This document shows, piece after piece, positions 45,393 to 54,731 of a DNA stretch of 64,000 nucleotides. The DNA is from Sulfuracidifex tepidarius. GTDB taxonomy: Archaea; Thermoproteota; Thermoprotei_A; Sulfolobales; Sulfolobaceae. The stretch spans positions 386,875-450,874 of the forward strand of contig NZ_AP018929.1 in the NCBI RefSeq assembly GCF_008326425.1. Reading direction: 5' to 3'. The translations under genes were made by a program, and so were the position numbers. A model generated the notes under the pieces. It had not been told where the DNA came from. It made no database searches and saw only the letters and a program-made list of their open reading frames with translations. The first letter of the stretch is position 1; each line of letters opens with the position of its first letter.

Positions 45393-46601
45393 GTGAAGAT
45401 AACAGTAGTGACGTCAGGGTTAGGATCAAACTACTCTGGAGGAAGCGTGCATGTTAGTAATGTGATTAAAAGACTTACAAACTACTTTGATGTTGAATTC
45501 ATTCCGTCTATAAACTTTTTTGTGTCAAACCGAAACGCAAATACAGAGATTGAAAATATAAGAAAGTTTAATATAAAGATTCCAGATATTTATAATTCTT
45601 TAGATTTTAGTAAATTAAAACCGTCTTTCTTGCCCTACTCTTTCTCTATATATAAAGAGTATTCTGAGAAAGTCAATTTAGACTCTGATTTTATCTACGA
45701 CCCAGACTACACGACCCCAGAGAGCGTTTTTTTGTCTAACAGAAGTGGAATACTTCTGGGCATAACTCTTCATGAACCACTTTATCCTCTCAATCAATCG
45801 ATTCTTTATACTTACTACACGTTAAGACCCTTCTTTTTTCAATCAATTGATTATTTTGTAAAAAGATCTATAGGTCTTTACTTATTAACTAGAACTAAGG
45901 AAAAATATATTCGTGATGCTAGACATCTGAATTTTATTGCAGGTGTAAGTGAAAGTACCTTAAGTTCTGTTAAGGCTCAAAGAATTAGAAAATATATTCT
46001 TTATCCAGGCAACGGAGTAGATAAGGAGTTATTAAGTTATAGAACTAAAAACAAGGAAGACTATGTTGTTTTCTGGACCACACTGATACCTCCTAAAGGC
46101 ATTTTAAATATTCTTTATATCGTAAATCTGCTTAAAAAGAGAGGGATTCAGGTTAAGGTAAAAATAATGGGAAAATTTCTCTATGAAAAATTCAAAAAGT
46201 TCTTTTTAGAATATATCAAAGAAAATTCCCTAGAAATAGAATATCTAGGCTTCTTAGAAAAAAGAGAGTTATATAAAGTTGTGTCAAAAGCTAGACTCCT
46301 TCTATATCCCTCTTTAGCAGACGGATTCTCTATTACAATCTTAGAATCTTTAGCCTTAGGCACTCCAGTAATAGCTTACTCCCTTCCTACAGTTTACTCC
46401 GTATATAAGGATATTCCTGCAATAAAATTTGTCAAAGAAGGAGATGTGAAGAGTATGGCTAATGAATTGGAAAACGAATTGAAGAGCTACAAATTACTTA
46501 ATGCAGTTTTCGATGAAAAGACTACGTCATTTATTGAGTTTCATAATTGGGATAAGGTAGCGGAAAACGTGGCTAGTATCATTAAAGAGTCATTGAGCTA
46601 G
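45393..46601 (+). CDS. GT4 glycosyltransferase
   Basis: 402 residues. The start KITVVTSGLGSNYSGGSVHV is the usual GT-B first strand and glycine loop; the donor domain has FWTTLIPPKGILNILYIV and LADGFSITILESLALGTPVI (E-x7-E motif). It is of the same type as the genes at 47654 and 62390 (shared SVYK/SIYRD and HNWDKV endings). Where the right arm has a methyltransferase-glycosyltransferase gene, the left arm has this one, so the palindrome is not symmetric here. It starts with TTG or GTG-type initiation after a divergent promoter. Confidence 0.85.
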   Translation: MKITVVTSGLGSNYSGGSVHVSNVIKRLTNYFDVEFIPSINFFVSNRNANTEIENIRKFNIKIPDIYNSLDFSKLKPSFLPYSFSIYKEYSEKVNLDSDFIYDPDYTTPESVFLSNRSGILLGITLHEPLYPLNQSILYTYYTLRPFFFQSIDYFVKRSIGLYLLTRTKEKYIRDARHLNFIAGVSESTLSSVKAQRIRKYILYPGNGVDKELLSYRTKNKEDYVVFWTTLIPPKGILNILYIVNLLKKRGIQVKVKIMGKFLYEKFKKFFLEYIKENSLEIEYLGFLEKRELYKVVSKARLLLYPSLADGFSITILESLALGTPVIAYSLPTVYSVYKDIPAIKFVKEGDVKSMANELENELKSYKLLNAVFDEKTTSFIEFHNWDKVAENVASIIKESLS

Positions 46602-46639
46602 ACCACCACCCAATTTTTTAGTAAAGAAAGAGAATTGTC

Positions 46640-47677
46640 TTGATGAAGATTCTGATCTCACCACCAATGAGGTTCGGCGAGGAGTTAACTGGTGCCGCTC
46701 GGAGAACCCTTGAAGTCTACAGCAGAATAGGTGAGGAGGTCTACTTATGTGTAGATAGACACACTTTGACTAAAGTAGACCCTACTATTTCACCCCTTTT
46801 AAAGAAGTTTAAACTTGTGGAGAGTAGTAGTACCTCAAGAAAGGACTATATCCAAGGCTTATTGCGCTGTTTATCTGTGGCCAGAAAAGTGGACGTAGTG
46901 CTAAGTTATTCTGAATTTTCGCTAAGCATGTCTTACTCTTATCTTCTCTCCCTTCTCTCAGGTAAACCCCTTTTAATCTTCGTTCATCATGTCACCGAAG
47001 AGCTTAGGGGAGACTCTAGACTGTATTTCCTTATCAAGTTAGCATTTATGAGAAGTAAAGGGATAATTTGTTTGGATAACCCCGAAGTCTTTGATGAGAC
47101 GAAGAGGATGTTTCCGAAAAAGAGAATATTAATGTCTACCAACGGTATCGACGTAAAGGAGTATTATACTTCCGACGAAAAGATATGTGACGGCCTCTTC
47201 ATAGGTAATTACGGTGAAAGGAAGGGAGTCGACTACCTTTCAAAGATCTGGGATCTTGTTTCTGAGAAAGAAAGAGATGCTAGGCTTTGCATAATTGGAA
47301 AGGGTTGGAAGGAAATTCCGAGAAACGCAGTATATTACGGCTTTGTGAGCGAAGAAAGAAAGAAGGAAATTTTGGCTAAGTCTAAGGTCTTCATATTCCC
47401 CTCACTTTATGAAGGGTTTTCTTTAGTTACCGCAGAGGCCTTGGCTTCTTACTTACCAGTAGTGACATGGGACTTACCTTGGGCTAAGAGGTTCTTGACT
47501 GTAAAGATATCGCCTTATGATGTAGAAAAGTTTTCAAATGCAATAATTGACCTTCTTAAAGGCGAGGAGAAAAGGAGAAAGTTAGGGGAGGAAGGCAGGA
47601 AATTTGCTGAGACTTTAACTTGGAATGTGGCAAGTGATATGGAAAAGAAGGCATTATATGAAATTCTTTATCATTGA
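46640..47677 (+). CDS. GT4 glycosyltransferase (left-arm copy)
   Basis: 345 residues. It starts [20 protein letters not shown], has [19 protein letters not shown], the donor domain [19 protein letters not shown] and the motif [20 protein letters not shown] (E-x7-E). It is the mirror copy of 58354-59391, with about 85 percent identity by eye. It follows the 45393 gene by 38 bp, in an operon, and overlaps the convergent gene at its 3' end by 24 bp (counting that gene to its original stop), an overlap kept in both arms. Confidence 0.88.
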   Translation: MMKILISPPMRFGEELTGAARRTLEVYSRIGEEVYLCVDRHTLTKVDPTISPLLKKFKLVESSSTSRKDYIQGLLRCLSVARKVDVVLSYSEFSLSMSYSYLLSLLSGKPLLIFVHHVTEELRGDSRLYFLIKLAFMRSKGIICLDNPEVFDETKRMFPKKRILMSTNGIDVKEYYTSDEKICDGLFIGNYGERKGVDYLSKIWDLVSEKERDARLCIIGKGWKEIPRNAVYYGFVSEERKKEILAKSKVFIFPSLYEGFSLVTAEALASYLPVVTWDLPWAKRFLTVKISPYDVEKFSNAIIDLLKGEEKRRKLGEEGRKFAETLTWNVASDMEKKALYEILYH

Positions 47678-47701
47678 GTCTATAGCGTTAGTCACGTTGT
47701 C

Positions 47702-48856
47702 TCATGAAGAATGCAGTGCAATAAACTCATTCAGCTTAGCGTCGGAAAACATGTCCTCAATCTTTTTATTATCCAGCTTGGCTACCTCTTCGGTTTTTCT
47801 TACTAAAGATGCGATATCGAATTCCCTTACAAAGGATACAGGTTTGAATTTATAGACAGAAGTTAGGGAAGGTAGGTCATAAGTTATCACAGGAGTTCCG
47901 ACAGCCAACGCTTCAAGTACCGTTACTGAGAAAGCCTCTTGATGTGAAGGTAAAATTAAGGCCTTAGCCTTAGACAAGATTTCGTATTTCTCCTCTTCAG
48001 ATATATTCTCAATTACTTCTATTTTTAGGTCTTTAGCTTGTTTAACTATGAATTCTTGTTCGGAGTAACCAATCATTTTCAGTCTAACCCGTTTGCCTAC
48101 TTCCAACGCTTCATTAGCTCCTTTAGCGGTATTTATTCTTCCGAGAAAGACAACGTAATCCTGTTTATTAAAATTCCTATATTTTAATGCTAGAGGGTTA
48201 AAAGCATGAGAAGGAGATAAAACTTGTAGGTTGAAGTGCCTCGGTAAGTCGGTATACTTAAACACTCCATTATTCATTACTGCTATGAAAGATGGTTTTC
48301 TTCTTAAAGATTTTGTTAAAAACGTAATATTTTGGAATTTTTGAGCACTACAGAATTCTATTGCACGTTTTCTATTGAACCATATTTTACTCCAGATTTC
48401 TATACATTTCAAAAATAATTCTTTTTCTAGCAATGAATTATGCGGGTCGGTCATCAGTAACATTCCATACTTTTCCCCTAAATCTGATAGCAATAAAGAT
48501 GACATTAATTGGATCCTGTAATTATGAGGAATATAGATGAAATCTAGACTATCTATCTCCTTCCTATATTCTGCTTTTAATTCTTTAGCTAGAGGAGAGA
48601 ACGTGAATAATTCTCTTTGTAAAGATATTTTCGGCCGTCTGTCTAAGAGACTTTCGAAAGATGAAGGAAGAGTTGTATATTTCTTTATCTCTTTCAATTT
48701 GTACTTTGATATATTATCTAAGAAAGTATGGGTGGTTGGTAAGTAGTATAGTTTATAACGAGCAGAAAGTCTCTTGATAACTTCCCTTACATGTTTCTCT
48801 GATCCTCCATTAGATTCGCTAATTGCTCTTGAGTCTACTAAGCCTAATGATAACAT
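47702..48856 (-). CDS. GT4 glycosyltransferase, C-terminus shortened by a nonsense codon (left-arm copy)
   Basis: It starts at [20 protein letters not shown] (48856), as its mirror copy at 57175 does; a longer frame to 48925 exists but overlaps the membrane-protein gene more. The donor domain has [20 protein letters not shown] and [20 protein letters not shown]. At the C-terminus the frame meets a TGA after ALHSS, where the right copy has a TGG Trp codon; [15 protein letters not shown] would follow, ending at 47654. So the protein loses 17 residues and may still fold. Start codon overlap with the upstream gene is 38 bp, identical to the right arm. Confidence 0.82.
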   Translation of the reverse strand: MLSLGLVDSRAISESNGGSEKHVREVIKRLSARYKLYYLPTTHTFLDNISKYKLKEIKKYTTLPSSFESLLDRRPKISLQRELFTFSPLAKELKAEYRKEIDSLDFIYIPHNYRIQLMSSLLLSDLGEKYGMLLMTDPHNSLLEKELFLKCIEIWSKIWFNRKRAIEFCSAQKFQNITFLTKSLRRKPSFIAVMNNGVFKYTDLPRHFNLQVLSPSHAFNPLALKYRNFNKQDYVVFLGRINTAKGANEALEVGKRVRLKMIGYSEQEFIVKQAKDLKIEVIENISEEEKYEILSKAKALILPSHQEAFSVTVLEALAVGTPVITYDLPSLTSVYKFKPVSFVREFDIASLVRKTEEVAKLDNKKIEDMFSDAKLNEFIALHSS

Positions 48857-51254
48857 TGTTATAGACCCGTCCGATACTTTTCTTAAAAGGACTGCTATAA
48901 ATAACAAGGTATATGAATAGAGCATAGAAAAATATATTCATTGTTAATATCAATAAGTTAGTAATAAAACCTAGTTTTATTGAAACCGTTAACTTTCCAT
49001 TCGATATCAGAATATACTGACCAAATCCGTTAGTACCTAATAGCTTCCCACCATTTACTTGTATTCCTCCATAAGGTAGTGGTAAGGAAGTTTCTACAAG
49101 GTAATCAGAGTTACTGTCAATGTTAAATTCTGCTTTTAATTGATCAAACGAGAAATTAATTGGTGTAGATATGAATTCGGTAAGATTTAAGTTTTCGGGA
49201 ATGATCATAGACCAGGATTTCACACTTAATTTCTCATTATTTAATACATTCAAATGGCTTATATTTCCTTTATGATCTATAATATAAGCTCCTTGAAGAA
49301 TAGTAATATTCATAGTTTTATTAAATAATGACATGTAATTTTCGTCATCGATAGTAGGATTCAGCAACATTGTTACAGTATTACTAGTCTTTATTGGAGT
49401 AATTATCGCAGGGGTATCATGAAGTAGCGGATAAAGTAAACATTCGGCATTAAACAAAACTTTTTCGTTAGACGTATTAATATAAATACCTATCTTAGCC
49501 TCTCTAAATACTGAAGCGTTAGATTGTTCTAGTAAGTATACTTCACCTTTAGCATAAACTAATTTCAATCCTGAGTTATTTAGATAAGAATAGATAAAAG
49601 AGTTACTTATAGGTGTGTAAGAAGTATTATCTATGAAAAGATATTTTATTCCAGCTATATCGTAAGCTAATGGAGTCTGATTAACGTAAGTTGTCTGCGG
49701 AGAAGATATCGTTTCGTAACCCGGCATAAGAGGGGGAGAAAGTGAAATAAATTGGTAATTTGTCCACTTTTCACTGAAACCTCCTTCACCTACGTATGCT
49801 ACTCCTGCAGTAGATGTTGATAATAAGTTCATTACGTGAACCCATTGTGAGGGAGGATTCAATGGATAATAATATCCTTCCAAAGAAACTCCATTACCAG
49901 GGAAGGCTCCGTCGTGTTGGCTTGGGTAAAGGGTTCCGTCAAAATACTGCCAACTAGCGAAGCTCATAATTAAGATCAGTGTGATTCCAATTATATATTT
50001 AGTACTAATTCTTCTAAAAATATTTATTAGATAATTTAACCCTATTGCTGCTAATATAAGTGATATTGAGACGTTAGTCCATTCCGCATAAAATGGAATC
50101 GCAAAAGCTGTTGACATTATTCCTCCAATCATTGGCAGCTTTGACGGGAAGACATCAAATATATAAGTGAACTCTCTGAAAGGGAAGTTAGTCCCACTTT
50201 CTATTCCTATCATAAATAAGAGAATTAATAATAACTCTGCTGATATCTGCCTCCTAGCTTTATCAAAAACACTTATAAATACTATGAATATAAAAATAAA
50301 GAGAGAAGAGATCCAAAGATGTGAAATGAAGTCATCAGGTAATAACATTTGATCATTGAAACCGTAAGCTGGTAAGTAAAACCATTTCTCTCTAGGATAA
50401 AGAAGTATAGAGGGAGAGGACGGGATAACAGGTGGCCACCAGCTACTTATGAATGTAAAGAGGTTGAAGAAGCCTGCGTTCTGAGAAAATCCTGCAATAT
50501 AAGACAAGCTATCCGGCCTTAATGCACTGAAACTAACAGCTTTAGATACTGAAGTTGTAATCAGAGATGGGTATATAAAAATATAATAAACGTATAGCAG
50601 GAAAGGCAAAGACGTAAAGAATATACCTACTAGGCTTTTAATAATTTTAAAAAATGATTTTCTATATTCAAAAACAGAAAATAGTAGGAATATAATCATG
50701 ATGTAAACAAACCAAATGTAGAACCTAGGATCCATCATTGCGGAAAATCCCAAAGCTATACCAGATAGTATGACGACTTTTTTGGAGAGGTTAACGTTAT
50801 TTAATAGTAGATTAACAAGATTTATTAAAATAAATGTTAATGTAAGTATTCCTAATATTACATTGAACCAGTCAGAAGCTATAAGCTGCATATAAAGCGG
50901 TAATAAATAGAAAAATAGAATTAATAATATCTTTACACCAAGATTATATATCTTTAGAATATCAAGAATTAAGTCAGTTAGTTTCCATAATATAACATAT
51001 ACAACGCTAAACATTAATATCAGATATATCTTAGCAAGTAGAATTACATTGTCACTTGGTACAAGATACATAAAAGAATATAGAACACTTTGTACACTAG
51101 GTGAGATTCCGGTCTCTGGCGAGTATGTAAAAAGAGTGTAGAGATATTTAACTTCATATCCAGAGAAAAATGGGAACTGAGGGCCGTAATAGTTTAAGTA
51201 TCTATTACCAAACAAATATCCAGATATAGGAATAAAGGAAAAGAACCAAAGCAA
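48819..51254 (-). CDS. Large multi-pass membrane protein, probable GT-C-like glycan enzyme (left-arm copy)
   Basis: 811 residues: about 10-12 N-terminal helices (FFSFIPISGYLFGN start, LILMFSVVYVILWKL, LILFFYLLPLYMQLIA), a long extracytoplasmic part with many sequons (about 430-770) and a last helix (LLILTMNIFFYALFIYLVIY). The layout recalls GT-C glycosyltransferases or YfhO-like proteins; no catalytic motif is certain. The mirror copy starts 27 bp further upstream with GTG after GGAGAG; here that codon is CTG, so translation may begin at the TTG of 51254 or fail. Residues around ASWQYFDGTLYPSQHDGAFP lie in the block identical to the other copy. Confidence 0.75.
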   Translation of the reverse strand: MLWFFSFIPISGYLFGNRYLNYYGPQFPFFSGYEVKYLYTLFTYSPETGISPSVQSVLYSFMYLVPSDNVILLAKIYLILMFSVVYVILWKLTDLILDILKIYNLGVKILLILFFYLLPLYMQLIASDWFNVILGILTLTFILINLVNLLLNNVNLSKKVVILSGIALGFSAMMDPRFYIWFVYIMIIFLLFSVFEYRKSFFKIIKSLVGIFFTSLPFLLYVYYIFIYPSLITTSVSKAVSFSALRPDSLSYIAGFSQNAGFFNLFTFISSWWPPVIPSSPSILLYPREKWFYLPAYGFNDQMLLPDDFISHLWISSLFIFIFIVFISVFDKARRQISAELLLILLFMIGIESGTNFPFREFTYIFDVFPSKLPMIGGIMSTAFAIPFYAEWTNVSISLILAAIGLNYLINIFRRISTKYIIGITLILIMSFASWQYFDGTLYPSQHDGAFPGNGVSLEGYYYPLNPPSQWVHVMNLLSTSTAGVAYVGEGGFSEKWTNYQFISLSPPLMPGYETISSPQTTYVNQTPLAYDIAGIKYLFIDNTSYTPISNSFIYSYLNNSGLKLVYAKGEVYLLEQSNASVFREAKIGIYINTSNEKVLFNAECLLYPLLHDTPAIITPIKTSNTVTMLLNPTIDDENYMSLFNKTMNITILQGAYIIDHKGNISHLNVLNNEKLSVKSWSMIIPENLNLTEFISTPINFSFDQLKAEFNIDSNSDYLVETSLPLPYGGIQVNGGKLLGTNGFGQYILISNGKLTVSIKLGFITNLLILTMNIFFYALFIYLVIYSSPFKKSIGRVYNNVIIRLSRLKSN
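49639..49973. repeat. 335-bp block identical to 56058-56392 (inverted)
   Basis: I compared this stretch base by base with the complement of 56058-56392 and found no difference, while both flanks differ at once. It lies within the two membrane-protein genes and encodes the segment from MSFASWQYFDG to IAGIKYLF. Recent gene conversion between the arms is the simplest cause. Confidence 0.85.
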
Positions 51255-51520
51255 TAAGAACGTCAGTTTTCTGGTTCTGTTATTTACATAGAGCAGTGTA
51301 TTCTCTCCTAACTTTTCCTTTTTAATTTTTTCCTATTAGACGTTCAGTTAACTGTTCTAGAATATTTCATTATCTAGACTATAGATAAGATTTAGGTACT
51401 TATAAATTATAATTACAGAATATTTATAATAATAATTTTAAAATTAGCATAATTTGTTATCTGCTATCCTTCATTTAACGGGGTACTTATGTTCTCTTGG
51501 TATTGACATTTCATATAGTT

Positions 51521-52382
51521 TTATATAATTAATATATATTTTCCTATTATTTCACTATCTATAATATTATATTCTCTTAGATAATTGTAAATGTTTCTAG
51601 ATAGAGTAGTTTGAGCATCTTCTGTGTTCACATTAAAATATTTTCTTGGATTACTAATAGTATTCATTATTTTTTTATATAGAAGTAAATAATTATTTAT
51701 ATCACCGTTCTTATATTTACCCTTAATTCTACTAATAATGTCCATTAATATTAGAATTGTAATATACTTTTTAGTATATGGATACATAAATATAAGATCC
51801 TTATAAGTTATATTTAAACCACGATAAATATCAATGATATTTTTTAAAACTCTAATTTTCCATAATCTTGAATATCTTCTCTCTCTCAATATGAAGGTCC
51901 TTTATCCCTATTTCTTCATTTCGGCCTATAAATAGAGGGAAAGTAATGGATATTTTCTGTCTGCTTAAAAACTCTATATCTTCTCCATAATTGAGATCTC
52001 GCCAACTACCTGTCTTGATGACTTCACCCTTAGACTGTATGAAGGTCATAGTTGGACCAAATAGAAGTAATTCTTTTAATCCAGATTTTATTGCTTTATG
52101 AAAATTTTCATTATAACTTACATCTAGATCAAAGTATGCTGTTAAAGAATTTTCTGGGCATTGTGCTAATGCATAAGCTCTTCCTTTTCCTCTACTTGAT
52201 CTTTGCCGTAAAAGACTTAGATTATATTCCTTTTTAACCTCCTGTAATTTTTCCCACGTTCCATCATTAGAATAGTTATCAACGATAATTATAGAATAGG
52301 AAGGATCAAATACTGATTTAATACTATTTTCCACAGTTTTAATATTATTGAATATAGTACCATAGATACATGTAGCACTCAT
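51521..52382 (-). pseudogene. GT2 glycosyltransferase with frameshift at a GA repeat
   Basis: The first part (52382 down) reads ATCIYGTIFNNIKTVENSIK, SIIIVDNYSNDGTWEKL (GT-A nucleotide-binding strand), and LTAYFDLDVSYNENF with the DxD-type metal motif. It ends IEREKIFKIMEN; the following frame continues LRERRYSRLWKIRVLKNIID to 51521. The shift occurs in GAGAGAGAGAAG near 51880, where loss or gain of a base in the repeat is easy. The complete protein would be about 285 residues. This gene lies in the unique centre of the palindrome. Confidence 0.75.
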
Positions 52383-53037
52383 AATAATTATTAAAACTTT
52401 GTAATAACGTTTTGGCTGTCATTATGCAAAAATTATAAAGTATTTGAAATTGTTTATATAAACTGTATAAATTAATATAAATATCTTCACAGTAATTAGT
52501 ATTCAAAGTTTATCTAAGTACATAATAAAAGCCTAAAGGGTTGTTTAAAGTTCCTTCGTTAATTATAATTTATGAATACTATGAATTCAATAAAGTACAC
52601 TATTAAGTATTTATATTTCTAAATAATATGAAACTGTTAAATTAAAAATCTATCGTAACTTTTAATTGAATAAACTTTGGCTCGCGATCACACGAATAAC
52701 TATATATTAACATCTTTAGTTTTCGTTCTTCTCTCATTCAAAAGCTATCAAAGTTGTGGCAGCTATTACTCTAGATGATACGAAGGGGTATGAAGTAGAT
52801 AGCCTTGTGGATCTCTTCAATTTATGTCGCGACCTACGCCTAACTCTCTTTTAGCTAAACTATAGATTTAGAATTTTAATGCAAATTGAGGTTTAAAATC
52901 TAAAGAAACTAGACCACTTCATAAAGTAGAGGCAAATTCTAATAGCTAAATATATGTTGGATTTTAAAAGAAAGAGTGTTATTAAATTCGAATAAAGAAA
53001 AAGGTCTTTTAAATGTCTCTCATCTTAATCTTACAAA
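52383..53037. other. Central spacer of the palindrome, with possible transposase scrap
   Basis: A+T-rich. Near 52740-52856 the plus strand reads AIKVVAAITLDDTKGYEVDS with a stop soon after; it resembles the middle of an IS transposase but is too short for a family. A TATA-like sequence precedes the GT2 gene. Confidence 0.4.
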
Positions 53038-53802
53038 ATGAAGGTAAGTGTAGTAATTCCGACGTTAAATAATGAGAATACTATTGCAATTCCAGTTAGT
53101 TCGGCATTGGGCATAGCAGATGAGGTAATTGTAGTTGACTCTTTTTCAACCGATAATACAGTGAAGATTGCTGAAAAAGAGGGAGCGAAAGTAATTCAAG
53201 TTAGAGGAAGCAGACTAATTGCGAGAATTGAAGGAGCTAAATCTGCCAGCGGTGATTACGTAGTTAACCTTGACTCTGACATGTACTTTTCCGAGAATTT
53301 TAAGGGTTTTGAAGAGAATGTCATTGCTTTAGGTGAAATCACAGTGGGGAGAGGTATAATTAAGAAGATAATATCGTTAGATAGGGAGATGATGCATAAG
53401 CAATGGAAAGATAATTTACATGTGACTAGAGGTGGCATTATCCCCAGAATGTATGATAGGCAACTATTGTTAAAGGCTTATGAAAATATACCTTCTAACC
53501 TGAGAGAAAACCTTAACGCCTTTGAGGATAGTATAATCTATTATGAAGTATTAAAGATCTATAAAGGGAATGTACAACTAATTCTAAACGCTGTCTATCA
53601 CATAGAGGATGATCCATTCTTTTCTTTCATCAAGAAGTGGTATAGATACGGAAGGAATGCAAAACTCCTCAAAGGCACAGAATATGAAAAGATAATTTAT
53701 CAGAGAAAGATGAGACCTGGACTCACTACAAAAGAGAAAGTTAAGGCTATAATCCCCACACTGATTAAGGGAATACCATTCTTGTTTGGATATTATTTAT
53801 GA
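53038..53802 (+). CDS. GT2 glycosyltransferase
   Basis: 254 residues, GT-A fold. VSVVIPTLNNENTIAIPVSS at the start, ADEVIVVDSFSTDNTVKIAE, and DYVVNLDSDMYFSENF with a DSD metal-binding motif. GIIPRMYDRQLLLKAYENIP follows, near the acceptor side. The C-terminus KAIIPTLIKGIPFLFGYYL is hydrophobic and may attach to the membrane. It is intact and in the unique centre of the palindrome, opposite in direction to the frameshifted GT2 gene. Confidence 0.87.
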   Translation: MKVSVVIPTLNNENTIAIPVSSALGIADEVIVVDSFSTDNTVKIAEKEGAKVIQVRGSRLIARIEGAKSASGDYVVNLDSDMYFSENFKGFEENVIALGEITVGRGIIKKIISLDREMMHKQWKDNLHVTRGGIIPRMYDRQLLLKAYENIPSNLRENLNAFEDSIIYYEVLKIYKGNVQLILNAVYHIEDDPFFSFIKKWYRYGRNAKLLKGTEYEKIIYQRKMRPGLTTKEKVKAIIPTLIKGIPFLFGYYL

Positions 53803-54731
53803 TATTCTAATGCAGAAGAAAGAGTAATGAAGTAAATCTTAAACGAGTATATAAAAATAAAAATTGTCTTGTTCTAATCTCTTACTCTTTCTCTTTCATA
53901 AGATTAATTAATAAATCGATGATTTTAGAAAACTAAAGGCAATTGAGAATTTAATTATATATTAAACAGTCACTAAAAAAGGTAGAATAAGATCTTATTG
54001 TTTCCATAAAATTTATTTATTATAAAATTTATATTATTTAGCGTTAAATTTATTTTATAAGTTACTAATATGTTTCGTTAAAATGTATAGTGAGAAAATT
54101 ATTTTAATAAAAAATGATAGATTCTCCAAATATTAGCATTTTAAAATATAATCTCAACTCAGTTAACCTTATCTATAGCTAAGCTATATCGTTAAAACGT
54201 GATCTCAAGTAGTATAGAGATACTCTTATAGGTTATCTCATTGAAAGTTGTAGTGTAATTATCAAGGTTGTGCATGAATATCTCGGAGAGATGTTCTTAT
54301 ATAAGAGCCATAAGAATTTTAGATGAGGAGACTAACCTTACGGTACTCGTATAATCCATAACCTTAGTTATGAACAAGCATTAAGGTAAGAAAGTAAGAC
54401 TTAATAGAGATTTAGATGTGGCATACTGAGTTTTGAGATTGTCCCTAATGAAAGTCGACATACTTTTACTCTCTACTATTTGAGGAAATTGGCAGTGATA
54501 AGGAAGGATAAAGCTGAGCATTACTGTTCCAGAATCGTTAAGGTAAGAGTAAATAGACGGACCAGTAAGTTGTATATGAGATGTGTCTATGAACATATAT
54601 TTTGTACCTTTTTATCATGTGTTAGAGATGTTGGTCAACATATTTATAGGAGTAGGGACAATTGAATGTTCTAGAACGGTTAACCAATAGAGTAACACGA
54701 AAAAATTAAAAAGGAAAAGCCAGGAGAGTAT
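53803..54731. other. 0.93 kb spacer inside the palindrome
   Basis: A+T-rich; the part from 54240 to 54600 has denser coding-like sequence on the plus strand (for example KLAVIRKDKAEHYCSRIVKV) with many stops, probably an old gene. The AGGAGAG-type site just before 54732 is the ribosome binding site of the next gene. Confidence 0.4.

Noticed and set aside
48819-48925. Long start of the left GT4 gene at 48925
   Set aside because: The mirror copy starts at the [10 protein letters not shown] codon, which leaves the same 38-bp overlap in both arms; the longer frame is only the antisense-free tail of the membrane-protein region.
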